Origin: Pegea sp. RAD2-039
Lineage: Eukaryota > Chordata > Thaliacea > Salpida > Salpidae
Assembly: GCA_034620365.1 (NCBI GenBank)
Contig: JAQGEQ010000330.1
Span: 248,001-312,000 of the forward strand
Reading direction: 5' to 3'
Length of the DNA stretch: 64,000 bases
Part shown: piece after piece, positions 44,054-58,600 of the stretch
Layout of the letters: the number at the start of each line of letters is the position of its first letter
Position numbering within the stretch: the first letter of the stretch is position 1
The notes under the pieces: model-generated
Told to the model about the DNA's origin: nothing
What the model saw: only the letters and a program-made list of their open reading frames with translations
The model's database searches: none
Made by a program: the position numbers and the translations under genes

Positions 44054-47000
44054 TTTAACCAGTTTTAAGCTAAGAAAAGAAACTGAAAAAGTTAAAACGG
44101 AAGTAAAAGGATATGATGAAATTAAAAAGTGTTGATTTAAAATATTTAAAAACAATTTTTAATATTAGATTAGTTTTAGTTAAAATATTTAATATTTGAA
44201 AAGATTATAATAAAAATAAAGATATAATCAAATAAAAATTTATGCAAGTGACACTAAAAAGCTACTTACATCATACTTTCATAAAAAATAATTTACATAA
44301 ATTCTATTTGAAAAAAGTTATTAAAATAAATTAATATTTAGATATTAAATTATATTCAAAATTCTACAAAAAAATTTTTATAAATTTAAATTTTTTGAAG
44401 CTAAAAAGTTTCAAATAAAATTTAAACTCTTTTTTTGTTATTTAATTCCCTTAAAATTTATAATAAAAAATAAATTACATTAGTTTAAAAATAGCATAGA
44501 ATTTCATAAAAGAAATAAAAGACAAAAAATAAACTTTTAAAATTTTTTTTTATAAATTTAGAAAATGATGAGACTAAGGGTCTAAAAATATCAATTATTT
44601 AATTAATTTAAGAGATTATAACTAACATCTGTCAGCACAGAGGTTTTAATAATTACATGATAAAGTTTTATAAAAGTTAAAGCATTTACTTATACTACAA
44701 ATAAATATTAGTTGATAAAAAATGAAAATAATAACTTAAAATTATTAAAAATATATAATTTTAATAATAATTATTTATATTCTTTCTTAAAAAGCTTTAA
44801 ATTAGAAGATAAGAATAAAATAAATAAATAATAATATAAATATATGTTAAAATAATCTAAAATATGAATAAATAAATAAATAAATAAATAATAAAAAGAA
44901 TAAAACTAAATAAATACTGACAAAAATAATTCTAAAAACTGAAATATACATTTAAAACTGATAATACATCCATAATTTAATATTTTATATATTATAATAT
45001 ACTCAAAATGTTTGAAAATACATAAAAATGTTATAAAAAGAATAATTATTAAATAAATAAATAAAAAACATTGAAAATATAGTTTTTTTGAAGTATAAAA
45101 ATAATTTTTTCAAAATTAAATAGATAAGTTAATAATTATAAAAATTAAATAAATAACTTTAAAGAAATATTGTCAAAATAAAGCAAATAAAAAGAAGATA
45201 AGGAAGTTATTTAATGAATATTAAAAAGGAAGTTTATCAAAAGAAACTTTTTCATCATTTCAAAAATAGAAAACTTTATATATATTTAAAAAAATGTTCC
45301 TAAAAATTTAGTAACCTGAAAAAAAAGAAATTAAACCAAATTTTTCTTTAGATTTTTTAATTAAAAAAAACAAGTTTTTAGGTTTAAGATTAAATTTTAA
45401 AAGATAAGCATTTTTTATATGAAATATACATCTTTTAAATTAAAGACTAATCAAACGTTAATAATTTATAGAAATATCACAAAAAATTGCATAAGAAGTA
45501 AGAATTACTAATAAATAAAAAAATAACTTTATCAATACAAAATATTTTCTAAAACTAGTCATGGTGTAAAGTTAACGATAAACAAACTTTAAGTAAACAA
45601 ACTATAAATAAAAAACTTTATAAAATTCAAATAACTCAAATAAGATAAAATTAAAGATAATAAAAGCTCAAATTTTTTAAAAGATAATATCATATAAATG
45701 TACAATAGTAACCAACTAATTGTTGTCAGATTATGATATACAACTGCGGACATTATGGTCTTTTACACAAAAGGCCGATATTTGTTGTATTCATAACTAC
45801 GCTTAAGCAATCAAAACTATTTTTTAAATAGATATTTTTAAAATGCTTGGTTTGTGATTATTGTAAAAGTAAAAATCGTTTTATCTTTTATCATATTTTT
45901 TAAAAGACATTTTACTTAAATAAACTTTATCCTATATCTTGTAAAGTGTATTTACTGTTTAACTTTAAAAAATTTCAAAAATTTTTTGAACTTATTTTTA
46001 TAAATTAATCATACAAGTACAAAGGTATTTTATTTTTGTACAAGTTGTGATAATTGGATAAAATTTTAAGGTTATAATTACGGTTTAAACTGTAATAAAC
46101 AGTGTAAAGACAAAACCACTTAAATAATTTATAAATTTTAAATTATTGATCAGTTCAGATTCTCTAAATAGTATTAAAAGCACTAAAACCCTATCAATAA
46201 AAATTAAAAAAGCAAATTAGGCTGCAAAATTTTGTTCAGTGCGAATCAATATCATCTTTACAGGAAAAAGATTTCATCGACCTACTATCTACTTAAAGTA
46301 TATAATAATAAGAGTATGTATACGCTAACTATTGAAAAGCTTCAAAAACTCATTTCACGTATGACAAGTTATTTATTAGAAGTTGAAATTTAGAGTTTTG
46401 CATTTTCTCAAAAAGTGTTCTCTTTGATTTTGTTTCTTTTTAAAAAACTTTTAATAAAACTTTTAATAATAAAATCGATAATTAACTTAAAGTTAATTTA
46501 GAACATAATCATTAACTAATAAATATAAAAGGACTTTTTTAAACTTATTTAAACGAAAACGTAGTTTCATCTAATTTTTGAAAGCTCCATTTACAAAACT
46601 TTCTGAGTTTTATGATTTTAAATAAAAAAATAAGAGCGAGATTTTATTAAAGATTAAGTTTAAGATACTTTCAAGGTTTTTGATGAAAACTACAAAAAAT
46701 GAATAGTTTGAATATGATAGTTTTTTAATTAAATAAAACAAAACATTTGTTAAAATTTTGATATTAGAATAACTGAACATTTGCAAAGTTACAACTAAAT
46801 TTAAAACTTTTAATATAATGTTCTCGGTCAAACTACAAAGTAAACAAATTTAAAAGTATTTTGAAGTTAGGCAAATGTTTTTAAGGTTTCTGTATCATTC
46901 ACAGATGAGTTATTAATAAGATTTAAAAAAATACTTATCTGTATTTATATTTATTTATTATTGAATTTCAACTTTTTTTATATTAGGTAACAAATAAATC

Positions 47001-47084
47001 GTTTATTAAGCAATCTTCTATTTTTATTAAACTTCTTGAAAATAATATATATAGTTTTTATATAATTTTTTATAAAGTCAACCA
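44054..47084. other. Very AT-rich region, no gene seen
   Basis: No open frame with recognisable content. A short AAAT microsatellite lies at about 44868-44892. Its first part would include the SZRD1 promoter, but no element can be assigned. Confidence 0.5.
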
Positions 47085-47350
47085 ATATATTTTCAACCAT
47101 TATCAAATGAGATTGTTTCAACAAATACTGATGACATAATTCAGTTAGTTAGGAGTTGTTTAAATGTTAAATGATTGTAAAAATGCAGGGTTATTGAAGG
47201 ACTTTTATAAATATTTAAAACTATTTAAAAATAATAAACTAAATTTAAATAAAAAAAAAGTTAATTGATATCCACTAAATTGTTAACTGGTTTCAGTGAT
47301 TCTTTTTCTAATAATACTTCTCTAATTCATTAGTAAAGGTCTATTTTATT
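47085..47350 (+). repeat. Dispersed repeat, inverted partner of 60785-61040
   Basis: Shares CCATTATCAAATGAGATTG, ACAAATACTGATGACATAAT, GTTAGTTAGGAGTTG and CCACTAAATTGTTAA with the reverse complement of 60785-61040, in the same order over about 260 bp. No coding sequence. Probably two old copies of a non-autonomous element; terminal repeats of a single 14-kb element are possible but unsupported. Confidence 0.6.
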
Positions 47351-48784
47351 AGAAAAACATCTTGACTCTTTAAAAGTTTACTTTAAAATTTCTCCTAAGA
47401 AACCTCGATTTGAAGTCCACTAATATAATTTCATATTCAAAGCTTTTAAAAATGTAGATTATCATTGAATTACATTTATGTAATCTTTTATAAAATTTAT
47501 GATATAATTTCATGAACTTATCAATTAAAATATTTCAAATTTTTAACAATTCTAAGTTAAAAATCATGATAACCTGTTTTACTAGATGACTACAAATTAC
47601 AAATGATAAATTAGAAATTATATAGTTTTTTTATCCAACAAAATACAATTTGACTACAGAAAGCGTAAAACGATAAACTAAATAAATTAGAAAAAATTAG
47701 AAAAATATAGAAGTATAATCATGAACTTATAAATTGAAAGTATAAGATTTAGTAATGAAAAATAACATGATTTACCACTGGTTTATAAAAGCTAATAAAA
47801 TAATATTTTTAAACTAATTCTTAAGATCATCTATTACCTATCTAGCCACTGATTTGCATTTCGTGAGATTCCGCAGAAATTCTTTAAACTTATTTTTGCT
47901 ACCTTCTACCTTGTTCTTATAGTGATATGAGTAGAATAGTCAATACTAAGTTGGAAAAAACGATTTTCTAATGTTGTATCCTAGTAAGATGAGTTATGTA
48001 GTCAACTGTTTCTCGCGTTTATGACGTCATCTTTGTTGATTTAATAATTCTAACTTATCTTATAAGATTTTTAGCAATAAGACAGCAATAGACAATTATA
48101 AAATTATAAATACCCATTTAACCAACCAAAGCAACTAAAAATTAATCAGAACAAGTCTAAATTATCCTTACAAGGTTACGCGCGTCGCTTGTGACGTCAT
48201 ACAGACATAATATTGTTGACTAAGTAAGAAGAAAACATTAGAAAATAATCTTATTAATATCTTGTGAAGTACATTGAAAAAATTTGAAAATTTGAAAATC
48301 CCACAAACTTTAAACTTTAAGCGAATTGGATGGTATATAAACAAAGTAAATTTGTAATAAGTGCACGGTGAATAAAAAATCTGTTTTCTTGCCCCACTGA
48401 TTTGCATTTCCATTGCATTTCGTGGAAGCAATCACCTGCAAAATTAAAAACAAGAATTTGCTACATTTCGAACTGACTTCAGTTTACGGCCTCATTCTTG
48501 TCACATGACTATTCTCATTTACATAAATACTTCTCGCGTACAGTGACACCATTACTGTTTACGTCAGAAGTTCTATTTTTACAAATAAAAGATTTATTTA
48601 AAACTATTATTATTTTTTATATTAAAAAAATCATTTTGGGTATAGATAAACCAAATTATTTATAAATTTGAAAAATAATCATTTTTATTTTCCAGTTTAA
48701 AAAATGTAGATAATTTTGTAAATTATTCAAACTTTGCAAATGCAACTAAATTAAGTTTAAAACTTTAACCGCTAGTAGTTTAAC
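47351..48784. other. AT-rich region with two TGACGTCAT sites, no gene seen
   Basis: Single TGACGTCAT sites at about 48021 and 48191. A shared CCACTGATTTGCATTTC segment (containing the octamer ATTTGCAT) occurs near 47846 and 48394. No gene supported. Confidence 0.4.
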
Positions 48785-49122
48785 ACGGTTGCTAGTAGCT
48801 ACGTGGTTGCTAGTAGCTACGTGGTTGCTAGTAGCTACGTTGTTGCTAGTAGCTACGTGGTTGCTAGTAGCTACGTGGTTGCTAGTAGCTACGTGGTTGC
48901 TAGTAGCTACGTGGTTGCTAGTAGTTACGTGGTTGCTAGTAGCTACGTGGTTGCTAGTAGCTACGTGGTTGCTAGTAGCTACGTGGTTGCTAGTAGCTAC
49001 GTGGTTGCTAGTAGCTACGTGGCTGCTAGTAGCTACGTGGTTGCTAGTAGCTACGTGGTTGCTAGTAGCTACGTGGTTGCTAGTAGTTACGTGGTTGCTA
49101 GTAGCTACGTGGTTGCTAGTAG
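48785..49122. repeat. 18-bp minisatellite (about 18.8 units)
   Basis: Units of GTGGTTGCTAGTAGCTAC, very homogeneous, with a few single-base variants. Because 18 is a multiple of three, the array is open in several frames on both strands (for example VATSNH repeats). These frames have no other support as genes. Confidence 0.96.
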
Positions 49123-49499
49123 TCATATTTCTTTTATTTTTCAGACTTCAGTTGATTAATTTATTTATCAAAGTATAACTAATAAATAACAAAACCGAAA
49201 GATAAAATAATTAGAATTACAAAATAAGTATCAATTTATAACTTTGAGATTACTCTTAGTAAGTAAACTCTAGGATAATCATTTAATAATTTTGTTATGA
49301 AGCAAAAACTTTCCATATACTTGTTGTCAACACACGGCTACATATCATTTCACATAAAACAATCCTAAAAATCTAGAATTTAAGGTTTACTATCGCGAGT
49401 TGTCACATGCTTAAGTGTGATTAATTTATTGTATTTACGATATGGATAAGCATGAATGCAAACAAACAGATCAATAAAGCTAAAAATAATCAAGGAAAT
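49123..49499. other. AT-rich spacer, no gene seen
   Basis: No feature recognised. Confidence 0.4.
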
Positions 49500-49680
49500 T
49501 GTAATTATAAGAATCATTTTGAAGTCTACTGATATGCCAAGCGTTACATATTTTTCTTTCTTAATTTCCAAATTAATTAAGTATAAAAAGTATTTTTAGT
49601 GAGAATGTGGTTTACCGAGAGGTGCTCTTTTCAGGCACCCTCCTTTTCGTTTATTTCAATAAATAAAGAAAAAATATAAT
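49500..49680 (+). mobile_element. LINE 3' UTR fragment, diverged copy 4
   Basis: Contains GAGAATGTGGTTTACCGAGA, then TTTTCAGGCACCCTCC and TTTCAATAAA, collinear with the tails at 5600-5700 and 37900-38180 but more diverged. In this copy GGTGC and GCACC can pair around TCTTTTCAG. No coding part remains. Confidence 0.6.
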
Positions 49681-49749
49681 TAAAGCATCCGTTATTTAGT
49701 ATTATTTAGAAATAATAATTAATAATGAACTTTTTTATTACTTGAGTGT

Positions 49750-52255
49750 AAGCCGTTTTTTCCCAATTTTTTTCAATGTTTTTCAAATAATTAAAAAAAA
49801 AACAAATATATTTAAAAAAGTGTTTGGAAATTCTGGAGGTGCATTTCGAAAAAAAACTTTGAAATTTAAAAACTTAAATTATTAATTCAAATTTGAAGTA
49901 AATATTTTTGTTTAAATGATTTAAACCTAAATATACAAACTCAAATTGAAAACTTGATACTACGATGAAAAATTGTTTAAAAATTATTTTTTCGAATGGT
50001 CTCATCCTGGAGTCATTTTGGTTTTTTTATTGGTATTAGTAACTTTAAATACTTGTTTTTTACATTTATTCTTTACAATCAGTACTACTTAGTATGATCA
50101 ATGAAACAATTTAATCTTTTATCTGAGAATTAGGATCATCGAAAATTTTCAAGCGCTCAAAATGATCAATACAGGATTAGCAACAAATCTGACGTATATG
50201 TAATAGAAAAAATCAGTTTGAAAACATCCTACTTAATTAATTTTAGTTAGCCACACAAAAAGCTGACCGGTATCACAGAAATGCTTCGTTGTCATATGAT
50301 TGCTGGTCTTTGGCTGTTAGAGAATCAAACTGACAGCAGATGCAATGCTTGCAATTGAATTTTATGAATATTTGGCCCGCTATAATCTGCACTTTATAGC
50401 AAGAAACACAATAAAGTGCAGATTACATCGGGACGAATTGTGACAATTGTACTGAAAGAAAATTTGGATTTTATATGCAGTGTATTCAGTTTAATGTTTG
50501 TGGTTATCTAGCTGTTAGAGAATCGATGATTCCATAAAAATGATTTTAAATTTCTACATGTTGCCTACATTTTCTAAAAAAATAGAAATTTAGTTTTTCC
50601 ATAACCAATGGGAAAAGTAATTACTAATCATCCAATTGTTTTCAGGTTACCAAGTACTAAGTAATTAGGATAATTTAAAAATAAAAAAAATAAAAAGGAT
50701 AAATAAAAACAAAAATAAATTCATAATTTCTTATTCTTATTACCATTTGTAAAAGAAATAAGATTGTCAATAAATCTTAAACTAAAAATAAAACTTATTA
50801 AAAGTTATCCTTATTTTGTTTGAAAACTAAATGATGAGGACATTCTAGAATGAAAATTATAGGAAATAGCTTAAAGTTTGAATATTAAGTAAGAAAACTT
50901 TACAAAAATAGATTGGTCAATTACATTTAAGTAGAACCAAGAGATTTGATAAGCGCAAGTTTTTTCACACTGTTTTTTAAGGTGTTTTCAAATCAATTAT
51001 CTTCAGTTATTGTGAATATTACTCTGCTATCAGATATAATTTTCACTTTCTTATAGGATTTTTTCTTCACAGTTTTAAATTAAAAATAAATACTTAAAGA
51101 AATCTGTTTTATATATTTGAATACTTTCTAATATCAATAAATAAAGTAAAGTTCAGTTTATATTTCTATCTATTATTGCAAATTTTACTAAATGTACAAT
51201 GACACAATATCTAATAAATATTTCAACTTTGTAAATTTATATTTTCACACAATTAATTATTAAATTAAATATTAGTTAAATAAATTTTTTAGGAGTTTTA
51301 CTACTTCTATAATAACAAAACTGTTAGAGGGCACAATGAACGTTGCTGCTATTTTTAGAGAATAAAGTAGTGATCATGATTTAAAGTGGAAATAATCAAC
51401 AAATATGAATCACTAAGATTATTTATACTAAGATTAAAAATTGTTTAAAAATTACTTTTCGAAGTTGTCATCTTTGAGTTAATTTGAGTATTTTGTTGGT
51501 ATTAGCACCTTTAAACATTTGTTTTTAATATTTATAGTTTACAATTAATTTCAAATTCTTTATTTAAAAACAAATTTTATTCCATAAGATTATTTCAACT
51601 CAGGAACATTCTATTTATAGTTATAATCAGTTACAACATCAGTGGTTTGTTTAGACAACTTTCTTTCTTATCATTTGAAATAAATCAATTCGGCTTCACC
51701 TTATTTATAGCCTATATTAGCTGGCACAAGTCAACTAGCTTACTAATAGTGATGTGCCTCATGAATTAAAGTATTCGTCTACAGATGCCTGACAGAAAGT
51801 AATTTTCATGATTTTTGAAACCCAGAACATTTAAAACTAAATAGCAGTATTAAAAATGTAGTTAATAAAAGTAGTTTTTATGCAAGTAGCAATAATCAAC
51901 AAATATGAAAGATTGATTTTATAGTAAAAGAAAAAAGATTTCAACAATTGATAAAATTATTATAATGATAATTTAAATTTATTTTTTTTCTTAATATAAT
52001 TGATATCTTTTATTTATTTATATCATTTGAAAAAACTCATTTCAATTTAACCTCATTTATAGTCAATAAAAGTTGGCACCAACATATAATTTACTGATAA
52101 AAATATTATCCTTAATTTGCTATTTGTGTTATATTAATCATTTCATTTTTTTAAATTAGTTTTAACAAGTTTACATTTATTAGTTTGTTAGTATTTTATT
52201 AGTAATTTTAATACATCTTATACATTTTATTAGTATTTAAAATTATTATATTTAA
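49750..52255 (+). repeat. Long direct repeat R, copy 1 (about 2.5 kb)
   Basis: Collinear with 61483-64000, about 11.75 kb downstream, with only scattered differences by eye. No open frame of note in either copy. The duplicate reaches the window edge, so its full length is unknown. It could be a segmental duplication or a large non-autonomous element; no terminal inverted repeat or target-site duplication was found at the left edge. Confidence 0.85.
50383..50425. other. Perfect 15-bp hairpin in repeat R
   Basis: TAATCTGCACTTTAT and its exact inverse complement flank a 13-nt loop. Identical at 62135-62177; arms with two changes at 61251-61293. It lies within a ~250-bp segment (GTTAGCCACA... 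to GTGACAATTGT) that occurs three times. Confidence 0.85.
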
Positions 52256-53209
52256 AGAAAATGTATTCATATTATTTTCAACAGCATTCATGGAAGCAGA
52301 AAAATGAAATTTAATCATTTTATTGAAACAAATAATTTTGTGGCTTATGTTGATAGTTCCTAAGTTTATTGATCATACAAACGAATTTAAAAAATTTGTA
52401 ACATTAATTGAAAAGTCTTTTGAAACAGCAATGAGTTTTCCAAATGGTGTTGGAGTAATTTCAATTTATTGATTTTTGACAGATAGCATATCAATGATAA
52501 GATTTTTTATAATTAACAATCTAAAAGCTGCTAAATTAATATTCCAATGTTTAAATAAATTCTTCTCATTGTTGAAAAATTTGCCTAATTTCTTAAAAAT
52601 TGAAATTACTTTGTCTAATAAAGAATGTTTCTTTAAAGTAATTACATTCATTTAATTGCATTCAAGTAATATTGAAAAAAACTTGTATTGTATATTTTAC
52701 TCATAAATTGCAGCTCGATTGATTGAAAAAATTCTTATCAATATGAAAATATTTCAAAAATAAATAAGAAAAATTTTACATTCCAAAATATTTTCTGCAT
52801 GTTCTCATAATGAATACATTAAAGTGATTTTAAACTGAATTCTTTTATTTCAACTTATAGCTTATAAGATAAAAATATTTTGATTTCTTTATTTATACTT
52901 AAAGACAATTCTCTGTTACTAAAATTTGAAGCTTGAACTAGTTTCATAAAATCATTACAAAAAAATTGTGTTTGAAAACGTTATGTGTGACGTAATCAAA
53001 AAAATATTATTTTCCAAAATATTCAAATAATGCGAAGTATAAATCACTACTAGTATATAATTATATAAATAATAAGTAAGTATATAATTTTATATAATAA
53101 CTATAAAACTAAATTTAATCAACTGTTTTCCTAAAATACTTAAATAAGTTTAGAATAAAATCAAAAAATATTGTCAAATAAAATTAGATTTTAATATTTA
53201 TTTTTCAGC
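52256..53209. other. AT-rich region, no gene seen
   Basis: No feature recognised. Confidence 0.4.
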
Positions 53210-53760
53210 CACAACATGTCGCTGTAATAATTTTATTTTCATATTTTGTAAAATTGTAAATTTCTCCTTAGATCTGTTTGATAAATAGTCTAAGACTTTG
53301 AACTTGAAAGACTTTATTTTTTAATATTTGTAAAAGTTTTGTTCAAACTAATACAAATATCTTTATATAAAAAATATGTTTAGTTTTAACGAATTACTTG
53401 AAAAATTTAAACTCAAAAGTATTTTGCACCTAGAAATAAGATACAGTCTTCTAAAAGATTGATGTCAGAGAAATAAAGTTTGTCTAACAGTTTTTAATAA
53501 ATCAAACTTATTGAGAAAAAGAAAAGTTTGAAAAAGTACTTTCCTCCTGACAAATACTAGATCGAAAGAAATTAATAAAACAAAGAACTATTTTTTAGTT
53601 CAACAAATTGCTCAGCTAGTTGTCCACCACACTAGCAATATTTTGAAATCGACAATCTGTCGATAAACTTTATAAAAAATTGAATTTCTGAAAATATATT
53701 ATTTTCAACTCTTGTTGTTAATGAAACTTTTAAATTTGAATATAATAATCGTAATATTGG
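53210..53760 (+). repeat. Old diverged repeat S, copy 1
   Basis: Related to 55180-55610 through AGATCTGTT(T/A)GATAAATAGTC, ATAAAGTTTGTCT, ACTTTCCTCC and CGACAATCTGTCGAT segments in the same order. A fainter third copy may lie at 53880-54130. Non-coding. Confidence 0.6.
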
Positions 53761-55179
53761 TAGACTACCATTAGTATATTTGTAATAAATTTATTATTTC
53801 ACTTAGTTGTTTTAGAAAAGTTTTTTTCTTTCTACTCTTCGATAAACTTTTTGTAGAAAATTAATTTAATTAAGTAAAAAAAGTAATTTAAAATTGTTCT
53901 CAAATGAAAACATTTTGTAAGAGTTCTAAATAAATCAAAGTTATAAAAGAGAAAGTAATTATTAAAATTAACTTTTGTTTTGACAATTATTAAATCGAAA
54001 GAGATGATAGTCAAAGAATTATTATGGAACATTAGACGTATTAGGTGTTGAAAACGAGCAAGATTTTGAAATAGGCAACTTGTAGACATGTATAAATTTA
54101 TTAACCAGCCAATAAATTTCATATTCTTTTAATTTCGATTAATACTCTTGAAGAAAGTATCATTTTAGTTTGTTAATATTTTGGTTATTAATGATAATTT
54201 TATTTGAATTATCTTATCTCTTTATTTAGCTGTTATATCAAAATATTAATCTTTCTTTTCAGTATTTTACTTTATCAAACAAATCGTCGCCACAGACTGC
54301 AAAGGTTCTGGTTCACTGATTTCTATTTATAAAATTATTTGAGAATTTAGTCAATATATTCGATGTTATGATTTTGCTAAAATTATTTTAAATGTTTTAT
54401 TAAGCTTATTAATTTTAATGATAGGTTTGATAAAAACTTACAAATACCTACAATGTATAAAAAGAGAAGGATAATTTTGATTTATATTTTTTAGTCTTTA
54501 ATATTAATCAGTATTTGATTTTATTTTCCAACAAATCTTATCATAATTCAAATCTTTTAAATTGTTTGTATATCTTATCATAAGTAAATGTTCTTCTTGT
54601 TTCTATCCTTATTTTTCTTCTAAATATTATTCTTATTAGTATTCTTATTAGTATTTATTCTTTCTTCTTGTATGTTCTATCATTATTATATATGTTATAA
54701 GAACTTAGTTTAATTTTTAAAAACTAATTCAAATCTAAAATTGTTTATTTTGTGTAACTAAAACCACTTTTCTATAAAATTAGAACAATTTATTTAACGA
54801 TTATTTATTTTGAATTATTTTAGTCGTAAAAGCTGACGCTAGTCGTCGCTGATGATAAATAATTTTAAAAACTTTGCATTGCTTCAGGCTATGTTCTTGT
54901 ATAGTTTTTCCAACTCAGTAATTCACTAAATTAAAAAAGAAAGTATTTAGATGAGTTCTGTATCTAAGATGTTTGCAGAAGTAAAAGTTCTATATTAGAT
55001 ATTACATCATCAGTATCTTTGTTAATTGCACTGCTTAGTTATTTTAATTCTGATACACAATTTAAGTTGATCAAAATTAGCTAATAGAGTGTTTCACTGA
55101 ATAAAAAACCTAAAAAAACCTAGAAATTAGTATCAGATTAGTTTTTTAACTAAGTGTAAGGTTTAAAAAAAAGTAAAAA
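53761..55179. other. AT-rich region, no gene seen
   Basis: Apart from a faint copy of repeat S near 53880-54130, nothing recognised. Confidence 0.4.
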
Positions 55180-55610
55180 AGGTGACCCTATAATAGTTTT
55201 ATTTCATATTTTGTAAAATTATAATTTTTGTATTCTTAGATCTGTTAGATAAATAGTCTAGCTCATAGACTTTGAACTTACAACAAAAGTATTATGCAAC
55301 TATCAGTAAGTTATAACCTTCTATAAGACTAATGTCAAGGAAATAAAGTTTGTCTCAAAATTTTTAATAAATGAAACTTTTAGAGAAAAATAAAAGTTTA
55401 CAAAAATACTTTCCTCCAGACAAATACTAGATTGAATGAAATTCGTAAAGCAGAGAAATAGTTATCAAGTTATTGCACAGCTAAGCAAGCTTTTTTCCTT
55501 CAACATTTTGGAATCGACAATCTGTCGATGAACTTTAAATAGATTTGACATTCTGCAAAATATTATTTTCAACTCATGTCATTAATACCAACATTTGAAA
55601 ATACATTCAA
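55180..55610 (+). repeat. Old diverged repeat S, copy 2
   Basis: Partner of 53210-53760, with many substitutions and indels, so it is older than the lectin-cluster duplications. Confidence 0.6.
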
Positions 55611-58600
55611 TAACACAACGTATTTAATAGATAAGATAAATCATATTTTCTTGTTCTAAACGGTGGTTTCTTTTCTTTAATTGGGAAAAAATGAATTTGA
55701 GTTAAGTATAATAATATTCTTCGTAAGAAAAATTTTTTAATTTAAAATTGAACCAACAAACACTAAATTGAAGCAAGTTTATGAAAACCATACAAGTTAT
55801 TAAACAATGTTTCTGAAAAGTATTTTTTCTGAAATTTGGAAATTGTTTTATATTTTGAAGTTGAATTATTTTCAACGAATCTTAACTGTTCAATCTCTTA
55901 AAGGTTTTTTTAAATTTGTTTCATGAGTTTCATCCATCAAAACAGATTTAATGAAAAATTCTATAAGAAGTTATTAATAAAAAAAAATCGTTGTTTAAAA
56001 CGATGAAGGCAAATTAATTATTTAATAAAAATATTTGAAATTACTCATACTGATTTCAATCGAAAAATTGTTCAATGAAAAAATTGATTTTATTCAAATC
56101 CAAAGAATAATCGTTAAATTAAAATAATTTTGTACAAACTACGAAGTCAACATCTATTGAACTGATAATGATTGTATATTATGTGAGCACAACAAAGTTT
56201 AACAATTTATTTAAAGTAATATTGCAAAAACTATCAAAATTCTGATCACCTATTAAAAAAGGTTATTTTGTTGAGAAAGTCTTAAAGGTTGTATCAGTTG
56301 ATGGAAAAAAGCAGATGACGAAAAAGTTCTTTTGCTTTCATATAGCAACACGATACAGTGACAAAAAATCAGAAAATTTTAAATCATTATCCCAGTTTAT
56401 TATTTTTGTTTCACTATCCTAAGTTTTTCCAATCAAAGAGATTTTCTTATATTTATTTATTATTAGTTCATTAAATCAAGTTATATAGTAATAATTTATT
56501 AGCAATTTGGAGTCAAATTAAGTTGCAAATGTTATATTTCACTGACTTTGTTAATCTTAGTTAATTAATCTCCAATTGATTTATTTTTTTATCAAATTTA
56601 ATATATTACACAAAAATCTGCTGAAAAACTCTTTTCTTCTAAAATATATTTAGAATATCTAGATATTCATATAACGATATCTAGAAGAATATCTTCTAGA
56701 GTATATTCGTTTTTTATCGATCTTGTAACTGCTGATTACTGAAACTATGTTTTAACTCTAAAATCAGTTAAATTTACTTGAATTAGTAAGACTTCGGAAG
56801 CAATTTTCATTGAAAAACTAAAAAGATAACTGTTAACTACGTATATTTTTGCAGTTGGACGAAGATATGAGAATTATATACTTTTATTGTTTTGAGAGTT
56901 GCCTTCGTTTATATTAGGAGAATCCATATAGCCATAAAAGGCATTTAAAGATGAATTCTTTTAAATATTATAGAAGTAAGACAGTGGGGGGAAGATTAAC
57001 TACAGCGAAACAAATTGTTAGACTATTGTGTTTTGTTGATTAGCAACAAATCTGACGTATAAATAATAAAACCAATTAGTTCGTAAAGATCTTATTTAAT
57101 AAAAAAGTTTAAAATAAACTAACTGCTAAACAACCAGCAAAATATGGTTCATCTGATTTTTTTCCAAATTTAAAAAAGATTAAAAAGTCACTTAATTTTT
57201 TTTCAACCTATAATTGTAAGTTTGATGTAAACATTTGGGTAATAAATGACTCAGTACTGTAGCAGATGAGAGTAATTATGATGATTGAATTGTTGATAAA
57301 ATGTATTATTAAGATGCATTTATTTTTAATATGAAATGATAAAAAGAAACCATTAAATTGAAAAATAGATAGTTTAAGATCGAAACTTTAGTTTCTTGCA
57401 ACTACACTCAAAAGTAGTTGCATATCTCTACATTAATCTGCTAATGAAATCCTACTAAGAGATACTATTAACAACAAAAAATTTTAGATATCATAATAAA
57501 AATACTATAATATAATTAATAATTATATATTAATATTATAATTAGTAATACTATAATTACTAATCTTTAAATTGTGATCCATTAGTAAGAAACATCTATT
57601 TATACATTAGTTTCTTTTAAATTATAAGCCTCGTTATAAATTACTAATATAGTTAATTAAGTGATGAATACCTAAGACATTCTCATTTAAAATAGTTTGT
57701 ATTAAAACATATAAAAGAAATGTAAACAAATCATAAAGAAATAATATAAAATATTTCTTTTATCACAAAGTTAAATGGTTTTAAAAAACCTTACTAAGAG
57801 CTTTCTAGTAAAAATTATAGACCTCATTCAAAAAATTGAACTGTACAAATATCGTTTTTTTGGAAGTTTTTTTTCTTTTCAAATTAAATCGGAATTAAAT
57901 TTTTTAGGATAGAGTTTTCAGCTTAACATTATATGTGTTTTACATTATTAATATTAAAATTATTAATATTTAAAAGAAACTTCTAGAAAATTAATACTTT
58001 TATGTTGCTTTAAAAGAAACAAAAAAGGAATGCAAGCTGCTTTAACAAATTCTCTTAATAAGTCTAGATTTGTAGTTATTCAATATTGCTGAAAAATTTT
58101 AATGCACAACAAATATTAATAGCAAAACAGTAAAATCATCAATATAATAATCGACAAGCTACAAAATCCAAACTGCAGAAACTTCTAAAACTTTGATTCT
58201 GTCATCATAATTTACGTACAAACATTTTTATGTTTCTAACATTGCTTTCAAAGTTATAATATCTACAAACTTTTTTGGAGATCAATAAATCAATTTTATA
58301 AATTAAGCATATATATATATCTTGTTAAAAATACTTAAGTAAATATGCTTGGTAACGTCAACTGTGTTGTACAATTTGCTCAAAAGGAGTGCTTTATTAT
58401 CTTTTGCTTCTTCTACTTGGTTGTAGGCTTAATGCCAATGAAAGGTTACAATTGGTGCTACATAATCCTGAAGTATTAACGATGTCGTGTAAATATTTTC
58501 TAGCTTGCTTAATTTTATGAAAATTTGCTTTTATTTAATATTTCAAAGTTTTAAAACAATTGTTCGAAACGAATTTCTTAAAGTTTTTCAGATATGGAGT

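Noticed and set aside
48746-49178. Open frames of about 118-129 codons over the 18-bp repeat on both strands
   Set aside because: Unit length is a multiple of three; the frames are pure repeat with no supporting context.
49600-49645. Possible histone-type 3' stem-loop around CTTTTCAGGCACC
   Set aside because: The hairpin does not match the histone consensus and is part of a LINE 3' UTR present in four copies next to reverse-transcriptase remains.
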